A DNA stretch of 64,000 nucleotides from CAVPWP01 sp050789285 (GTDB lineage Bacteria; Pseudomonadota; Alphaproteobacteria; Rhodobacterales; Rhodobacteraceae). Location of the stretch: contig NZ_JBOUVX010000002.1 of assembly GCF_050789285.1 (NCBI RefSeq), forward strand, positions 1 through 64,000, given 5' to 3'. The notes under the pieces were generated by a model. The model did no database searches. It was not told the DNA's origin and was given only the letters and a program-made list of their open reading frames with translations. Both the position numbers and the translations under genes were made by a program. Positions 46,142 through 54,012 of this stretch are shown here, piece after piece. Position 1 is the stretch's first letter, and each line of letters begins with the position of its first letter.

Positions 46142-46200
46142 TGAACCGCTGCTGTCTCCTGCTAAGATTGCACTGAACCGCTGCATTTCTTGCAGCAGTT
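46142..46200. promoter_or_regulatory. Duplicated LysR operator between BMP and lysR genes
   Basis: The 11-bp sequence TGAACCGCTGC occurs twice (46142-46152 and 46174-46184), 32 bp or three helical turns apart. The second copy is part of a near-perfect palindrome with arms AACCGCTGCA and TGCAGCAGTT around TTTCT (46176-46200). This matches the two-site architecture of LysR regulators, and the divergent gene encodes one. Confidence 0.65.
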
Positions 46201-46214
46201 AAACGGAGACACCG

Positions 46215-47117
46215 ATGCGCAGCCTTCTGCCGCTCCAGTTCGTCGACGCCATCGCCCGCGCCGGGTCGATCCGCAAGGCCGCCGAAGGTCTGGCCATCAC
46301 GTCGACGGCCCTCAACCGGCGGCTTCTTGCGCTGGAAGAAGAGCTTGGTGTGCCGATCTTCGAACGCCTGCCAAGGGGGGTCCGCCTGTCCACGGCGGGC
46401 GAATTGCTGATCCACCACCTGCGCAGCCAGGCGGCCGATTTCGAGAAGCTCAAGGGCCAGATCGCCGATCTGCGCGGCGAACGGCGCGGACATGTGGCCA
46501 TCGCCTGTTCGCAGGCCTTCCTGCCCTACTTCCTGCCCGAGCAGATCGGCCGGTACCGGCGCGAACACCGCGGCGTAAGCTTCGGCGTGCGGGTTCGCGA
46601 CCGCGCGGCGGCCGAGTCGGCCCTGGCCGATCACAGCGCCGACCTTGCCCTGATCTTCGAGCCCGTCCGCCTGTCCGAGGTGCAGCTTCTGGCCAGCGCG
46701 CGGCAAAGCATCCACGCGGTCATGGCGCCCGACCACCCGCTGGCGGGCCAGTCGACGATCCGCCTGAGGGACTGCGCCCGCTTTCCGGTGGCGCTTCCCA
46801 CCACGGTCTACGGGGTGCGCCACCTGATCGACCTTGCCCTTGTCCGCACCTCGATCGAGCTTCAGACGATGGTCGAGGCCGACAGCTTCGACTTCCTGCG
46901 CCACTACCCGCGACAGGAGCAGATCATCAGTTTCCAGATCCCGATCGGGTTGCCGCCCGGCGACGGGCATCGGGCGCTTGTCTCGCGTCCACTCGACACC
47001 CGCGACGTGCCGGCGGGGCGCCTTTACCTGTGCCAGCTGCGCAGCCGCACCCTTCCGGTGGCGGCCGCCAAGTTCGCAGCACTTCTCGAGCGCGAGATCG
47101 ACCACATCGCGGATTGA
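46215..47117 (+). CDS. LysR-family regulator of the amide operon
   Basis: A 300-residue regulator. The helix-turn-helix is SIRKAAEGLAITSTALNRRLLALEEELGVPIFERLPRG, and the C-terminal periplasmic-binding-like domain is complete. The ATG at 46215 has GGAGAC upstream. Divergent from the nine-gene operon, with a duplicated operator in between; it probably responds to the imported substrate or a breakdown product, or to nitrogen status through another layer. Confidence 0.9.
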   Translation: MRSLLPLQFVDAIARAGSIRKAAEGLAITSTALNRRLLALEEELGVPIFERLPRGVRLSTAGELLIHHLRSQAADFEKLKGQIADLRGERRGHVAIACSQAFLPYFLPEQIGRYRREHRGVSFGVRVRDRAAAESALADHSADLALIFEPVRLSEVQLLASARQSIHAVMAPDHPLAGQSTIRLRDCARFPVALPTTVYGVRHLIDLALVRTSIELQTMVEADSFDFLRHYPRQEQIISFQIPIGLPPGDGHRALVSRPLDTRDVPAGRLYLCQLRSRTLPVAAAKFAALLEREIDHIAD

Positions 47118-47242
47118 GGCGGACACGGTCAACCGCTCGACGACGCAGGCGACCCGCCCCTCGCCGGATCGGTCGGGCTCTGATAGTCTTGGCCCGGACT
47201 GGCGTCGCAGGCCACAGCGCCGCAACCAAGAGGGAAGCCGGC

Positions 47243-47836
47243 ATGACCCACACCGACCCGCAGGCCGAGGCACTGCGCGCCGCGGCCACGACGACGATGC
47301 GCGGGCTGTCGCGCACCTACGCCCTGCGCGGGGCGCTTGCGCTGGCGCTTGGGATTGTCGCCCTGTTCTGGCCCGAACAAAGCCTGTCGCTTCTTCTTCG
47401 GATCGCCGGGGTGTTCCTGATCCTTGACGGAGCGGCGACGCTTTTCGGGGCGCGGGGCCGGGCCGGCGCGCGGGCCGACACGGGATCGGGCATCGTCGGG
47501 CTGATCGTGGGCCTTGTCCTTCTGATCCTGCCCGCGACATCGCTGAAGCTTGCCTTCTTCCTGATCGGCGTCTGGGCGCTGGTGACGGCGGGAAGCTACC
47601 TTGCCAGCTGGTGGCAGATGCCGAAGGCCTATCCGGACCGCGATGCCGCGCGGAATGCCGGTTTGCTGGCGGCGCTGGTGGGTCTTGTTCTTGTGATCTG
47701 GCCCGGCACGGGGCTGGTCCTGACCGGTTGGGGCATCGCGCTGGCCGCGTTCGCGATCGCCGCGACGATGTTCTTCCTGGCCGCGAAGTTTCGCGGCGCG
47801 AAGACACGTCTTTTTGAGGGTGGCCGCCGCCCCTGA
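47243..47836 (+). CDS. HdeD-like DUF308 membrane protein
   Basis: A 197-residue protein with six hydrophobic segments in pairs, e.g. ALRGALALALGIVALFWP and GLLAALVGLVLVIWPGTGLVLTGWGIALAAF. The repeated LGIVALFWPxxS-like pattern is that of DUF308/HdeD, an acid-resistance-associated family. AGGGAAG precedes the ATG at 47243. An in-frame upstream extension runs antisense-like through the LysR gene and is rejected. Confidence 0.85.
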   Translation: MTHTDPQAEALRAAATTTMRGLSRTYALRGALALALGIVALFWPEQSLSLLLRIAGVFLILDGAATLFGARGRAGARADTGSGIVGLIVGLVLLILPATSLKLAFFLIGVWALVTAGSYLASWWQMPKAYPDRDAARNAGLLAALVGLVLVIWPGTGLVLTGWGIALAAFAIAATMFFLAAKFRGAKTRLFEGGRRP

Positions 47837-47898
47837 CCGGCGCCCGCCGCTTGACCGCGGTCAACGCGCCTGCCCCCGGCGGGGCCTAGCGTCAACCC

Positions 47899-48495
47899 AT
47901 GACCCGCGCCCCGAACCGCAGCGAAATCGCCGTCGCGCTTTTCACCAGCGCCTATGTGTCGATCTTCACGGCCTGGTTCTTCTCGAAGGGTAACTACGAA
48001 TTCATCGTCTATGTCCTGACGATGCTCGCACTGATGGCGTTGATCGGCCTTTCGCTCGGCAAGGCCGAATACCCGCCGGCAATCCTTTGGGGCCTGTCGC
48101 TTTGGGGGCTGATGCACATGGCCGGCGGCGGTGTGCCGGTCGACGGCTCGGTCCTTTACAACCTGGTGCTGGTCCCCGTCGCCACGGTCGATGACAGCGT
48201 GATCCTGAAATACGACCAGTTCGTCCATGCCTTCGGCTTTGGCGTGACGGCCTGGCTCTTGCACCATCTGCTGACCCGCCATTTCCCCGACACGCGCGGC
48301 ACGACGACGGCACTGGCCTTTCCCGCACTGGCCGCGATGGGCCTTGGCGCAGTGAACGAGATGATCGAGTTCACCGCCGTGCTTCTGGTGCCCGACACCA
48401 ACGTGGGGGGCTACATCAACACCGCGCTTGACCTTGTGTTCAACGCGCTTGGCGCGGTCATCGCGGTCACCTGGATCGGGCTACGCGGGCGCTAG
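47899..48495 (+). CDS. DUF2238 (YjdF-like) inner-membrane protein
   Basis: A 198-residue protein with five to six helices. The segment DQFVHAFGFGVTAWLLHHLL followed by NEMIEFTAVLLVPDTNVGGYINTALDLVFNALGA is typical of DUF2238, whose conserved acidic and His residues lie within membrane helices. Function unknown. Convergent with arfB; the two stops overlap by 4 bp. Confidence 0.8.
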   Translation: MTRAPNRSEIAVALFTSAYVSIFTAWFFSKGNYEFIVYVLTMLALMALIGLSLGKAEYPPAILWGLSLWGLMHMAGGGVPVDGSVLYNLVLVPVATVDDSVILKYDQFVHAFGFGVTAWLLHHLLTRHFPDTRGTTTALAFPALAAMGLGAVNEMIEFTAVLLVPDTNVGGYINTALDLVFNALGAVIAVTWIGLRGR

Positions 48496-48905
48496 TCGTC
48501 GATCCGGCCGCGCATCGCCTTCACCTCGGCCCGCGCCTTCTTCGACTTGATCCGCCGCTCGACCGACCCCTTCGTGGGCTTGGTCGGACGCCGCGGCTTG
48601 GGCACGACGGTCGCCGCGCGGACAAGCTCGGCCAGCCGGTCGCGGGCGATCTCGCGGTTGCGGGCCTGGCTTCGGGTGTCATCGACCTGGATCACCACGG
48701 CGCCCTCCTTGGTCCAGCGCCGCCCGGCCAACCGCTTCAGCCGCCGCTTGACCGGCTCGGGCAGGCTGGGCGAGCGCTCAGCCTCGAAGCGCAGCTCGAC
48801 CGCGGTCGAGACCTTGTTGACGTTCTGCCCGCCGGGGCCCGAGGCGCGCACGAACTGCTCGGTCAGCTCCCATTCGGCGATCTCGATCTGGTCGGTGATG
48901 CGCAT
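48492..48905 (-). CDS. arfB: Alternative ribosome-rescue factor B (peptidyl-tRNA hydrolase)
   Basis: A 137-residue release-factor-like protein that frees stalled ribosomes. The catalytic GGQ is in RASGPGGQNVNKVSTAVEL, and the basic C-terminal tail (KPTKGSVERRIKSKKARAEVKAMRG) that enters the empty mRNA channel is present. Length matches ArfB/YaeJ. A terminator-type hairpin lies 24 bp upstream of its start, ending a separate upstream transcript. Confidence 0.94.
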   Translation of the reverse strand: MRITDQIEIAEWELTEQFVRASGPGGQNVNKVSTAVELRFEAERSPSLPEPVKRRLKRLAGRRWTKEGAVVIQVDDTRSQARNREIARDRLAELVRAATVVPKPRRPTKPTKGSVERRIKSKKARAEVKAMRGRIDD

Positions 48906-48928
48906 GGCTGTTCGGGTCCTGCCAATCG

Positions 48929-48957
48929 AAAAGGGCCACCGGAGTTCGGTGGCCCTT
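48929..48957 (-). terminator. Intrinsic terminator on the minus strand
   Basis: A perfect 11-bp stem (AAGGGCCACCG and CGGTGGCCCTT) with a 5-bp loop is followed on the minus strand by TTTTC. It terminates whatever is transcribed from the 49.0-49.1 kb region before arfB. Confidence 0.8.
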
Positions 48958-49110
48958 CGAGTTTCTTGGGAGATGGGCCAGTTAGGGACTGGAGCCCAAT
49001 CTGGAGAGTTCGACCCTTGGGGTTGCCCTCAGGCCTCGGTCCTCCTGACTGTTCCGACACCTCTCTCCAATATCACTCTAGACACTGGACCACCTCCTTT
49101 CAAAAAGTTG
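48958..49110 (-). ncRNA. Candidate structured small RNA or leader-type transcript
   Basis: This 250-bp gap has no normal gene. On the minus strand it holds, in order, a TTGACA hexamer (49145-49150), a very strong Shine-Dalgarno-like stretch (GAAAGGAGGTGGTCC at 49101-49087), a possible 18-codon reading frame from GTG at 49085 to TGA at 49029 that is rich in rare codons (AGA, ATA, AGG), a long-range helix TGGAGAG with CTCTCCA (49069-49063 with 49008-49002), a bulged hairpin (48997-48975) and the terminator above. No known RNA family was recognised. It could also be only the 3' end of the queuosine-transporter transcript. Confidence 0.4.
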
Positions 49111-49156
49111 ACCGATGAAGGAAGGGTGCCACAGATCTTGTGTTTGTCAAAGGTTT

Positions 49157-49777
49157 TCACGCAACCCCTGCCGCAAGACGCCGCACAATGAGGCGAAACG
49201 GCACAAGGGCGATCACGGCGAGGGCAAGTTTGACACCCCAGTCCGCCAGTGCCAGCGAAACCCAGAGCGGCACGACAGGCCCCGCACCCAGCAGCGGCAG
49301 CGCCTCGTTCGCCCAGGACACGTCGTTGCCGGGTTCAAGGAAGGCGAATTGCGCGCTGAAGGCGATGGTGAAGAAAAGCGCGGTGTCCACCGACGATCCG
49401 ATCAGGCTCGAGACGACGGGCGCGCGCCACCAGACACCCGCCCGCAGCCGGTCGAAGATCGCGATGTCGAGAAGCTGGGCGGTCAGGAACGCCAGACCCG
49501 AGCCCACCGCGATGCGCCAGGTCACGAGCGGCCCGAACTCACCCTGGATCTGCGTGCCGATGACCGAGCAGATCACGCCTGTCACGAAACCCGCGAAGAC
49601 GACCTTGCGCGCCAGCGCCGGCCCATAGACCCGGTTCATCACGTCGGTGACAAGAAAGGCCAGCGGATAGGTGAAGGCGCCCCAGGTCAGCCATTGGCCG
49701 AAAAGGAACTGCACAAGGATGTTCGAGGCCACGACGATGGCAGCCATGGCAAGAATGCCGGGAAGAAGGCGGGACAT
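49157..49777 (-). CDS. yhhQ: Queuosine precursor transporter
   Basis: A 206-residue membrane protein with six helices of the YhhQ/VUT_1 family, importing preQ0/preQ1 for tRNA queuosine synthesis. Typical segments are TYPLAFLVTDVMNRVYG, QIQGEFGPLVTWRIAVGSGLAFLTAQLLDIAIFDRLR and SSLIGSSVDTALFF. The 66-bp upstream gap shows no recognisable preQ1 riboswitch. Confidence 0.92.
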   Translation of the reverse strand: MSRLLPGILAMAAIVVASNILVQFLFGQWLTWGAFTYPLAFLVTDVMNRVYGPALARKVVFAGFVTGVICSVIGTQIQGEFGPLVTWRIAVGSGLAFLTAQLLDIAIFDRLRAGVWWRAPVVSSLIGSSVDTALFFTIAFSAQFAFLEPGNDVSWANEALPLLGAGPVVPLWVSLALADWGVKLALAVIALVPFRLIVRRLAAGVA

Positions 49778-49843
49778 GGATCGGGTTCCGTTTTGACAAG
49801 GTCGCGGAGACTTGGCCCCCGGGTCGTCCGGGAACGGCGCCGA

Positions 49844-50725
49844 TTACTCCTGCGCGGGCTCGGCGGTCAAGCGGAATTCGACGAAGGTCGTGGGCTCGCT
49901 CGGGCGCTGGTTGTTGTCCGAGACCATCGTGATCCGAAGGCCCTGATCGTCGCGCCAGAGAGCGATCCCCTCGAGATTGGTGAATTCACCCGGGCGGCTG
50001 GTCCAAAGGATTTCGCCCATGCCGTCAGGGGTCTCGAAGCGCCGGATCCGGTTCTGCCACCACAGCCCGAGGGTCAGCTTCCGTTCCAGCAGGTATAGCC
50101 GCCCCTGATCGTCGTAATCGGCCCCGACAAGGGCGAAGGCGTCAAGCGGGGTGATCTTGCCGGCGATGTCCCATTCGTTGCCGTTCAGGCGATAGACTAG
50201 GAACCCGTCTCGGCCCGGTCCCACGGATTCGGGAAAGGCATAGACCGTCCCGTCGGGGGCAACCGCGATCGCCTCGAGTTGGCGATTGTCGAAATAGTCG
50301 TGGAACGTGGGATGATCCCGCGTCGGATTTGCCCGCCCGCGCAGGTCGTCGTAGCGCGAGACATGGGCCCAGCGCTCGAACGCGACAAAGGCGGTGCCGT
50401 CGGGAAGCATGGCCAGCCCTTCGGCATCCGACCAGTCGCCCACGCGCCGCGCCGTGACTGGAAAACCGTCCTGCCCCAGAAGGGGCGCGATCCGCGTGAC
50501 GGTGACCTTGTCGAGCGTCCCGTCGCCAGTGCGCGTGACCGCCCCGGTCAGATACCATCCCCGGTCGGTGACCGCCCAGAACCGGCTGCCGTCGTCCGAA
50601 AACTCGAGACCCGAGACCCCGTTCACCGCCTCGAAGCCCCATTCGGTCGCGCCGACGAAGCTCAGTTCGTCGGCCGCGGCGGGCAGGGCAAGAAGGGCGA
50701 TCAGCGCGACAGGACTTGCGCGCAT
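49844..50725 (-). CDS. Exported esterase-like/phytase-like protein
   Basis: A 293-residue secreted protein, signal peptide ending at PAAADE. The mature chain has the phytase-like esterase family segments GVSGLEFSDDGSRFWAVTDRG and SDAEGLAMLPDGTAFVAFERW, consistent with a beta-propeller. Enzymatic activity unknown. The ATG at 50725 lies inside the end of mepA (25-bp overlap), needed to keep the signal peptide. Confidence 0.83.
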   Translation of the reverse strand: MRASPVALIALLALPAAADELSFVGATEWGFEAVNGVSGLEFSDDGSRFWAVTDRGWYLTGAVTRTGDGTLDKVTVTRIAPLLGQDGFPVTARRVGDWSDAEGLAMLPDGTAFVAFERWAHVSRYDDLRGRANPTRDHPTFHDYFDNRQLEAIAVAPDGTVYAFPESVGPGRDGFLVYRLNGNEWDIAGKITPLDAFALVGADYDDQGRLYLLERKLTLGLWWQNRIRRFETPDGMGEILWTSRPGEFTNLEGIALWRDDQGLRITMVSDNNQRPSEPTTFVEFRLTAEPAQE

Positions 50726-51561
50726 GCCTGGGGCAGATCTGCGAGGACAAGCTCGCGCCGCGGCTGCGGCTTGGGCGCATTCGGATCGGGCGGCGGCGGG
50801 TTGAGGATGTTGTTCACCCACTGGCGGGCCTCGTCGCAGCCGTCACCGGCCGGAATCGTATCCTGTTCGACACAGGCGCGCGCGCCCCTGGGGCAGTTGA
50901 GGCGGACATGGAAGTGATAATGATGGCCCCACCACGGCCGGACCTTGCGCAGCCACGACCGATCGCCCTTCTCGTCGTTGCACATCTGCACCTTCGCGCC
51001 CGGGAAGATGAAGATCCGCGCAACCGCCGGGTCCTTCGCCGCCGCGCGGACGATCTTGTGATGCTCGGCCGTCCAGCTTGAATTGACGTAAGCGCCGTTC
51101 GCCCGCTGCATCGAGATCGACGAAAGATTCTCGCGCTCGGACCTGCTGAGGTTCAGCCGCTGCGGCGGCAGCATCCAGATGTCGGCGTCGAGCCCCATCT
51201 GGTGCGAGGCATGGCCGGTCAGCATCGGCCCCCCGCGCGGCTGCGAGATGTCGCCCACGTAAAGCCCGTTCCATCCCGGCTGCGTCGCGGCATAGGCCGA
51301 CAGGCGCTGCAGGAAGTCGATGGTGTCCGGATGGCCCCAGTTGCGGTTGCGCGACAGGCGCATCGCCTGCCAGGTCGGGCCGGTTTCCGGCAGCGGCACC
51401 GCGCCGGCAAGGCAGCCTTTCGAATAGCTGCCGAAGGGTTCGGATCGGTGGGCCGAGGGCGACTTCTCGCGTCCGAAAAGTTCCTTGGCCGTGGGCGCCG
51501 CCTGTACGGGAAGCGCGAGGGTCAGAAGAAGCCCGATCAGGGCGAAGGCTGTGCGTCCCAT
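50701..51561 (-). CDS. mepA: Penicillin-insensitive murein endopeptidase
   Basis: A 286-residue periplasmic LAS-family metallopeptidase cleaving peptidoglycan cross-links. A signal peptide ends at VQAAPT. Metal-site motifs are GHASHQMGLDADIW and WWGHHYHFHVRLNCP. Six or more cysteines occur, as in MepA. The ATG at 51561 overlaps the MFS gene end by 25 bp and is required for the signal peptide. Confidence 0.92.
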   Translation of the reverse strand: MGRTAFALIGLLLTLALPVQAAPTAKELFGREKSPSAHRSEPFGSYSKGCLAGAVPLPETGPTWQAMRLSRNRNWGHPDTIDFLQRLSAYAATQPGWNGLYVGDISQPRGGPMLTGHASHQMGLDADIWMLPPQRLNLSRSERENLSSISMQRANGAYVNSSWTAEHHKIVRAAAKDPAVARIFIFPGAKVQMCNDEKGDRSWLRKVRPWWGHHYHFHVRLNCPRGARACVEQDTIPAGDGCDEARQWVNNILNPPPPDPNAPKPQPRRELVLADLPQACAQVLSR

Positions 51562-52895
51562 GCGGCTGCTCGATCTCCGTAGGGTTTCACCCACCGTAGC
51601 AGAAACAGCCCCACAAGGAACAGGACGATCAGCGGGGTCACGCCAAGTTGCTGGCTTCCCGTCAGGTAGGTCACCGTCCCGATCGACAGGGGCGCCAGGA
51701 ACGAGGTCGCCTTGCCCGCCAGCGCGTAAAGCCCGAACGCCTCGGTCATCCTGTGGGGATTGGCCTGCCGCACCATCATCGTTCGGCTGGCCGACTGAAG
51801 CGCCCCGCCCGCTGCGCCGATGACGGCTCCGATCGCATAGAAGGTGATGTCGGGCAGCCGCGAGGCCGCGTCGACCGGCACGCCGAAGACGCTTGTCCGC
51901 GACACGAAGACCGTCGCGAGGGCCGCCACGGTAAGCGCAAGGATCGAGGCCGAGATCACCGGCCTCGGCCCGAAGGCGACATCGGCCTTGCCGCCGATCC
52001 ATGCGAAGACCGCTCCCAGAACGATGGCGAGCAGGCCGAAGATGCCGGTGTCGACGACGCTCCAGTTCAGGACGCCCGCGGCATAGATGCCGCCGAAGAC
52101 ATAGATGCCGTTCAGGGCGTCGCGGTAGAACATCGACGAAGCGAGATAGGCCAGAAGACTTGGCGTCCCGGGAAGGCTGCGGATCGTTCCGGCAAGCCCC
52201 TTCAGCGCAAGCATGACGGCGCCCTTGGGCGGGCGGATCGACCGGGGCTCGCGCACCCAAAGGAAAAAGGGGATCATGAAGACGATGAACCACAGCGCCG
52301 TCAGCGGTCCGACGAAGCGCGTTCCTTCGCGCGCGGCGGGGTCAAGGCCCAGCGCCGGCGGCTGACCAAGCATGGTGGTGCCGTTCGGACCCTCGGCGAA
52401 GAACGCCAGCATCAGGATCAGCGCAATCAGGCCGCCGACATAGCCGAAGGCCCAGCCATTGCCCGAGATTCGACCGATCTCGTCCCGCGACCCAAGGTCG
52501 GGAAGCATCGAGTTGGTGAAGATCGTCGCGAACTCCATCCCGATGAGGCCCACCGCGAACAGGAACAGGATGAGGTAGAGGTTGAAGTCGTCCGGCGCCG
52601 CCAGCCAGACGCCCGCGCTGCCCGCGACGTACATCGCCGAGAAGATCCAGATCCAGCGCATGCGACTGCCCGAGGTGTCGGCCAGCGCGCCAAGGACCGG
52701 GGCAAGAAGGGCGATGACCACGCCGGCGGCACCGATGCCGAACCCCCAGGCGGATTGCGCCGCGGTGCCGTCGCCCAGCACTTCCTTGACGTAGGGTCCG
52801 AAGATGAAGGTCAGAAGCAGCGTGTTGTAGGGCTGGCTTGCCCAGTCGAAGAAGAACCACCCCCAGATCCGCCTTCGCGTCGAGATCGCCGCCAT
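51537..52895 (-). CDS. MFS transporter of the UMF1 (Atg22-like) family
   Basis: A 452-residue carrier with twelve helices. The N-terminal RRRIWGWFFFDWASQPYNTLLLTFIFGPY is diagnostic of UMF1-family proteins; GALADTSGSRMRWIW is the MFS loop 2-3 motif. Substrate unknown. The ATG at 52895 fits the family; the frame's extension to 53003 is unconserved. Upstream gene of an overlapping trio with mepA and the esterase. Confidence 0.88.
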   Translation of the reverse strand: MAAISTRRRIWGWFFFDWASQPYNTLLLTFIFGPYVKEVLGDGTAAQSAWGFGIGAAGVVIALLAPVLGALADTSGSRMRWIWIFSAMYVAGSAGVWLAAPDDFNLYLILFLFAVGLIGMEFATIFTNSMLPDLGSRDEIGRISGNGWAFGYVGGLIALILMLAFFAEGPNGTTMLGQPPALGLDPAAREGTRFVGPLTALWFIVFMIPFFLWVREPRSIRPPKGAVMLALKGLAGTIRSLPGTPSLLAYLASSMFYRDALNGIYVFGGIYAAGVLNWSVVDTGIFGLLAIVLGAVFAWIGGKADVAFGPRPVISASILALTVAALATVFVSRTSVFGVPVDAASRLPDITFYAIGAVIGAAGGALQSASRTMMVRQANPHRMTEAFGLYALAGKATSFLAPLSIGTVTYLTGSQQLGVTPLIVLFLVGLFLLRWVKPYGDRAAAWDAQPSP

Positions 52896-52959
52896 GCCTG
52901 CCCTCGTCTGCCCCTTGAGGGGACTAGACACCGGGTCGACGGGCCGCGCAACGGAAAGA

Positions 52960-53490
52960 TCAGAAGGGCATCGGCGGCCAGGGCCGCAGAGATTCCGCGT
53001 CACTCCAGGCCCGCACCCAGTCGGGCAGGGGCAGGTCGGGCACCTCTCCCAGGATCCCGGCCAGCCGCGCGGTCGGCACCATCCCTGACCGGTCGGTCAC
53101 GGCCATGCGAAGAAGGGCGTGGCTGGTGCATTCGCCGTCTCGCCACATCGACTGCTCGGCATAGGTGAAGCGCTCGTCCCAGCCGGCGACACGGCTGCGC
53201 ATCTCGATCCGGTCGAACGCGCGCACGCGGCGGCGGTAGCGCACGCTCGACCCGGCGATGGTGCCGGCAAGGCCATGACGGCGCATCGTGCCGGTCAGGC
53301 CCATGCGCTGAAACAGCACCATCCGACCGATGTCGAACAGCGTCAGGGTTCGGCCGTTGTTCATCTCGAGGAAGACGTCGATATCCCACGGCCAGCAGAC
53401 ATGATGCGAGACATGCGTCTCTCCCAGCTTCAGCGGGGGCGCGTTGCGGTGCTTGACCAGTTCCTTGGCAAGACGGACGACGGGATACAC
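52960..53490 (-). CDS. Acyl-CoA thioesterase-like protein (4HBT family)
   Basis: A 176-residue hot-dog-fold protein. The pattern VCWPWDIDVFLEMNNGRTLTLFDIGR matches the THEM6-like thioesterase group, with the Asp/Asn residues of the 4HBT active-site helix. A GTG start at 53490 is preceded by AAAGGA. It probably hydrolyses an acyl-CoA, but the chain length is not evident. Confidence 0.8.
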   Translation of the reverse strand: MYPVVRLAKELVKHRNAPPLKLGETHVSHHVCWPWDIDVFLEMNNGRTLTLFDIGRMVLFQRMGLTGTMRRHGLAGTIAGSSVRYRRRVRAFDRIEMRSRVAGWDERFTYAEQSMWRDGECTSHALLRMAVTDRSGMVPTARLAGILGEVPDLPLPDWVRAWSDAESLRPWPPMPF

Positions 53491-53625
53491 GGCGGGATGT
53501 CCTTTTTGCGCGAAGACCTGTCGCCGCCGCGCGCCCGCGTCAAATGCGACGTTGCGGCAGACCCGCGCCTTGCCACCCCGCCGCCCCCGTCATAGGTATC
53601 GCCCCAAAGCAAGGAGCCGCCCCGC

Positions 53626-53916
53626 ATGGTGATGATCTACGAACTGCTGAAGCTCGTCCTCGATGTCGTGTTCTTCATCATGATCCTGCACATCGTGATG
53701 AGCTGGCTCATCACGTTCAATGTCCTCAACCTGCGCCAGCCCCTGGTCGCGCAGCTCTGGGACGGACTGAACCGGCTTCTCGAACCCGCCTATGCCCCGA
53801 TCCGGCGGATGCTGCCCAACACCGGCGCGATCGACCTTGCGCCGCTTGTCGCCTTCCTCATCGTGATCGCCCTGCGCGACATCATCCTTCCGCGCCTGCT
53901 TCTTGTGGGCATATAG
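53626..53916 (+). CDS. yggT: YggT family membrane protein
   Basis: A 96-residue protein with two helices (about residues 8-30 and 70-92) and the signature LRQPLVAQLWDGLNRLLEPAYAPIRRMLP. YggT proteins are linked to osmotic tolerance and cell-division complexes in other bacteria. AAGGAG lies upstream; a second ATG two codons in is also possible. Confidence 0.9.
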   Translation: MVMIYELLKLVLDVVFFIMILHIVMSWLITFNVLNLRQPLVAQLWDGLNRLLEPAYAPIRRMLPNTGAIDLAPLVAFLIVIALRDIILPRLLLVGI

Positions 53917-54012
53917 GCCGCTCGAAGCCGCAACTCGGCGCTTGTTCACCGATTCCTCATATGGAACACTCCATGGGGAACGAGCGGTAACGAACAAAGG
54001 CCAACAAGGCGC

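Noticed and set aside
46190..47836. Long fused reading frame suggesting a LysR-region fusion to the HdeD-like protein
   Set aside because: The first 350 codons are out of frame with the real LysR gene and Arg/Pro-rich; the membrane protein has its own ATG and ribosome-binding site at 47243.
49029..49085. 18-codon GTG frame as a regular small protein gene
   Set aside because: Despite the strong ribosome-binding site, codon use is unlike any neighbour and the frame lies within strong RNA helices; kept only as part of the RNA candidate.
49778..49843. Possible preQ1 riboswitch ahead of the queuosine-precursor transporter
   Set aside because: Only 66 bp are available and no hairpin plus A-rich tail or other preQ1 aptamer pattern is visible.
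53964..53995. Three GAAC tetramers every 14 bp upstream of recQ, as a possible LexA box
   Set aside because: The alphaproteobacterial LexA box needs two GTTC (or GAAC) elements 7 bp apart; here the gap is 10 bp.
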